The notes under the pieces are model-generated. The model saw nothing but the letters and a program-made list of their open reading frames with translations, was not told the DNA's origin and ran no database searches. This document shows positions 13,951-14,569 of a stretch of DNA of 14,569 nt, piece by piece; the stretch's first letter is position 1, and the number at the start of each line of letters is the position of its first letter. Source of the stretch: Fidelibacterota bacterium (GTDB taxonomy: Bacteria > Fidelibacterota > UBA2242). The DNA is taken from NCBI GenBank assembly GCA_016936335.1, contig JAFGXZ010000036.1, positions 1 through 14,569 on the forward strand. The letters are read 5' to 3'. Made by a program: the position numbers and the translations under genes.

Positions 13951-14569
13951 TTGCTGAAACACCGTTCAGGATTTAAAGCGTTTTTACTGATGAGCATTCT
14001 ATGCTTCTTTGTGCCAGTACAGGCACAGTATGGCTGGAATTTTCAGTATGCTTTGAATAATGTTTCAACGCAGTGGCGTCACCTGGCTTCCGGTGACACA
14101 ATGGCGATTGCAAACTTTACTTTTTCTACAGATGATCCGGATGATCCCCAGACCTATTACTTGAAAGGTTTTCGTTTATGGCCGATCACCAACAGCTCTG
14201 CCGGCTGGTTTGTGGATGAACTCCGGCTGTATATGGATCGTGGTAATCGAAGCTTCGGGGCCGATGATTCACTGATCAGCGGTGGGCTGGCAATTACAAT
14301 ACCGGATCAGTCCGACAGTGTGAATTCGATCAGTTTTAACTTTGGCGGGGATTCATTATTGTTGGTTGATAACCGCATGTTGTTTGTTGTTGCGATCGTG
14401 CATGACTGGGCGGATGATGATCCGGAAAATCTTGAAATTGACACGACAGCGAATGGTCCTTATGGCAAATGGTTCAGTATTAAGGTGTTTAAGGAAGATT
14501 TGATAGTTTCACCGACTGTATCGAATGACATTAATCGTCCGGCGGTCGTCCAGTTTGCTTATCAGGCAA
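13951..14569 (+). CDS. Secreted paralog of the preceding T9SS protein, 3' end cut off by window
   Basis: An open frame running off the window end (206 visible residues). The start is TTG at 13951: an in-frame stop lies at 13927-13929, and the ATG at 13990 would leave too short a signal peptide. From TTG the N-terminus is ideal, MLKHRSGF then a hydrophobic FLLMSILCFFVPV and a cut after VQA. A weak CGGAT is eight bases upstream. Residues 27-206 resemble the N-terminal domain of the upstream protein: WRHLASGD (42-49) against WGRRLASGE, GWFVDELRLYMD (85-96) against VWYIDSLQLWKN, ADDSLISGG against ADSLMSTIS, and VVAIVHDWADDDPENLEI against TMIASIWSTADPEDREI. It begins 13 bases after the previous stop, so the two share a transcript. 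By analogy the missing part should carry cohesin/dockerin-like modules and a T9SS tail; this is a prediction. Confidence 0.82.
   Translation, partial: MLKHRSGFKAFLLMSILCFFVPVQAQYGWNFQYALNNVSTQWRHLASGDTMAIANFTFSTDDPDDPQTYYLKGFRLWPITNSSAGWFVDELRLYMDRGNRSFGADDSLISGGLAITIPDQSDSVNSISFNFGGDSLLLVDNRMLFVVAIVHDWADDDPENLEIDTTANGPYGKWFSIKVFKEDLIVSPTVSNDINRPAVVQFAYQA

Overview
The window looks like chromosomal DNA from a Gram-negative, non-cultured-type bacterium of the FCB side of the tree (Bacteroidota, Ignavibacteria, Calditrichota, Marinimicrobia, KSB1 and similar). The basis is two proteins ending in type A type IX secretion (T9SS) sorting domains with the YPNPFNP-type motif, an overlapping TPR-lipoprotein/LolB-like gene pair, OmpA-type peptidoglycan binding, and moderate-to-low GC with AT-rich intergenic DNA. 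The exact phylum cannot be fixed from the sequence alone. No rRNA, tRNA, insertion sequence, CRISPR array or phage gene was seen.

Layout. Positions 1-11487 are coded almost entirely on the minus strand, so genes are read from right to left; 11769-14569 is coded on the plus strand. The right-hand minus cluster (11487 to 8435) holds a T9SS-sorted protein with cadherin/Ig-like domains, a small TPR protein overlapping it by 4 bases, and a MotB/OmpA-like protein with no MotA beside it. After an AT-rich gap of about 300 bases with a likely promoter comes a compact housekeeping/stress cluster (8132 to 5131): uppP, holA, an ECF sigma factor and its zinc-finger anti-sigma factor. A membrane diguanylate cyclase with two GAF domains and a 67-residue four-cysteine protein follow (5048 to 3081), with their own likely promoter. 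The left end (3005 to 1) is an envelope cluster: a large TPR lipoprotein, an overlapping LolA/LolB-fold lipoprotein, and a family 2 glycosyltransferase that runs off the window.

The plus-strand end carries two tandem paralogous secreted proteins. The first (722 aa) reads as signal peptide, novel N-terminal domain, cohesin-like, dockerin-like, cohesin-like, T9SS sorting domain. The second is cut by the window end and shares the novel N-terminal domain. The two T9SS loci are divergent around a 281-base intergenic region containing a good TTGACA-N17-TATTTT promoter.

The overall theme is the cell envelope: undecaprenyl phosphate recycling, envelope stress sensing, lipoproteins, glycan transfer, peptidoglycan anchoring and T9SS surface display. 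The parts least explained by known systems are the T9SS protein/TPR/orphan MotB operon and the tandem cohesin-dockerin-type surface proteins. Several starts are TTG or GTG and several ribosome binding sites are weak, so N-termini are less certain than gene identities.
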